A stretch of 64,000 nt of DNA from Aurantiacibacter odishensis. GTDB taxonomy: Bacteria > Pseudomonadota > Alphaproteobacteria > Sphingomonadales > Sphingomonadaceae. The notes below the pieces were generated by a model, which did not search any database, was not told where the DNA came from, and saw only the letters and a list, made by a program, of their open reading frames with translations. Below are positions 63,661 to 64,000 of this stretch, piece by piece. Both the position numbers and the translations under genes were made by a program. Location: positions 124,001 to 188,000 of the forward strand of contig NZ_QYOS01000020.1 in assembly GCF_003605195.1 (NCBI RefSeq), read 5' to 3'. Positions within the stretch are counted from its first letter, which is position 1; each line of letters opens with the position of its first letter.

Positions 63661-64000
63661 AGCATCCTCCTTAGCGCGCCGGTGACGGTAATGCGCGCGG
63701 TCAGCACGGCCAGGGCCACGCCGATCACCGGTACGGCAGCGATGGCGAGCCAGTCCTGCCAGAGCAGTGCCCCGCCTGCGACAAGGCCGGAGCCAAGCCC
63801 GGTGAATTGCTGCCCCAGAACGAAGATCGCCGCGGTGCCCAGCGCCAGCCCCGCCGCGCCGCCAAGGGCTGCGTCCATGCCGATGGAGCGCTGGAAGATG
63901 CGGGCGATCTGTCCGTCGGTCCCGCCAAGATGGTGAATCACGTCGATCGTCTCGCGGTTGGAGCCAAGCGCGCTGCGCGCCGCCAGCCATACGGCAGCAA
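63657..64000 (-). CDS. ftsX: FtsX-like cell division membrane protein, C-terminal part (5' end outside window)
   Basis: The visible 114 residues are the end of an ABC-type permease that works with FtsE in septum formation. The open frame runs to the window edge. ARSALGSNRETIDVIHHLGG, followed by TDGQIARIFQR, is typical of the FtsX region just before its last two membrane helices, which are visible (AALGGAAGLALGTAAIFVLG and WLAIAAVPVIGVALAVLTARI). The stop overlaps the YdcF start. Confidence 0.85.
   Translation of the reverse strand, partial: AAVWLAARSALGSNRETIDVIHHLGGTDGQIARIFQRSIGMDAALGGAAGLALGTAAIFVLGQQFTGLGSGLVAGGALLWQDWLAIAAVPVIGVALAVLTARITVTGALRRML

Overview
The window is about 64 kb of GC-rich chromosome from an alphaproteobacterium, most likely order Sphingomonadales and probably the Erythrobacteraceae. 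The reasons are the order hisS-prfA-prmC-DUF4167 gene-lnt-metK, sphingomonad-type RpoB, RpoC and GroEL proteins, a bacteriophytochrome with an HWE-type kinase, two TonB-dependent receptors, a CIRCE element before groES, and overlapping genes with frequent TTG or GTG starts. The assignment rests on protein resemblance, not on a computed phylogeny. I see no rRNA, tRNA, insertion sequence, prophage, CRISPR array or plasmid origin.

Layout. 1-7.6 kb: translation and envelope genes on the plus strand (3' part of hisS, prfA, prmC, a DUF4167 protein behind a structured leader, lnt, metK, a DUF418 membrane protein). 7.5-11.9 kb: an uncharacterised accessory module, with a GbsR/MarR-type regulator, two small membrane proteins and an MFS transporter on the minus strand, divergent from an FAD-dependent oxidase. 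11.9-14.7 kb: scoA and scoB separated by a lipoprotein gene. 14.7-15.1 kb: a candidate small RNA ending in a strong terminator. 15.1-21.4 kb: a bacterial CDC48-like AAA+ ATPase, an MscS-type channel and polA. 21.6-26.9 kb: an acidic lipoprotein, a beta-lactamase-fold hydrolase, a host-attachment-family protein, a lipoprotein methyltransferase and a DUF305/LVIVD fusion. 26.9-30.9 kb: an APC permease, a Cys/His-rich small protein and an OprC-like TonB receptor. 31-34.1 kb: the light-sensing pair heme oxygenase and bacteriophytochrome. 34.3-36.4 kb: groES-groEL under CIRCE. 36.4-40.0 kb: a MATE exporter, a lipoprotein cytochrome c and an S41 peptidase.

40.1-51.8 kb: rplJ-rplL on the minus strand and rpoB-rpoC on the plus strand, held apart by an acidic lipoprotein and a three-gene operon (a 42-residue peptide, a DUF2975 membrane protein and a Cro-like regulator). 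51.8-56.6 kb: a small lipoprotein, a DUF6628-like protein, gltX and a ZnuD-like TonB receptor with a His-rich loop. 56.6-64 kb: a SnoaL-like protein, dcd, a PilZ protein, putA, an Nmad3-like protein, and an overlapping ftsX-YdcF-plsC operon cut by the window end.

Most of the window is housekeeping. The less ordinary parts are the duplicated palindrome in the GbsR-type module, the candidate small RNA, the peptide/DUF2975/Cro operon with a palindrome on its -35 box, the orphan Nmad3-like gene, and several metal-linked envelope proteins (DUF305 fusion, OprC-like and ZnuD-like receptors).
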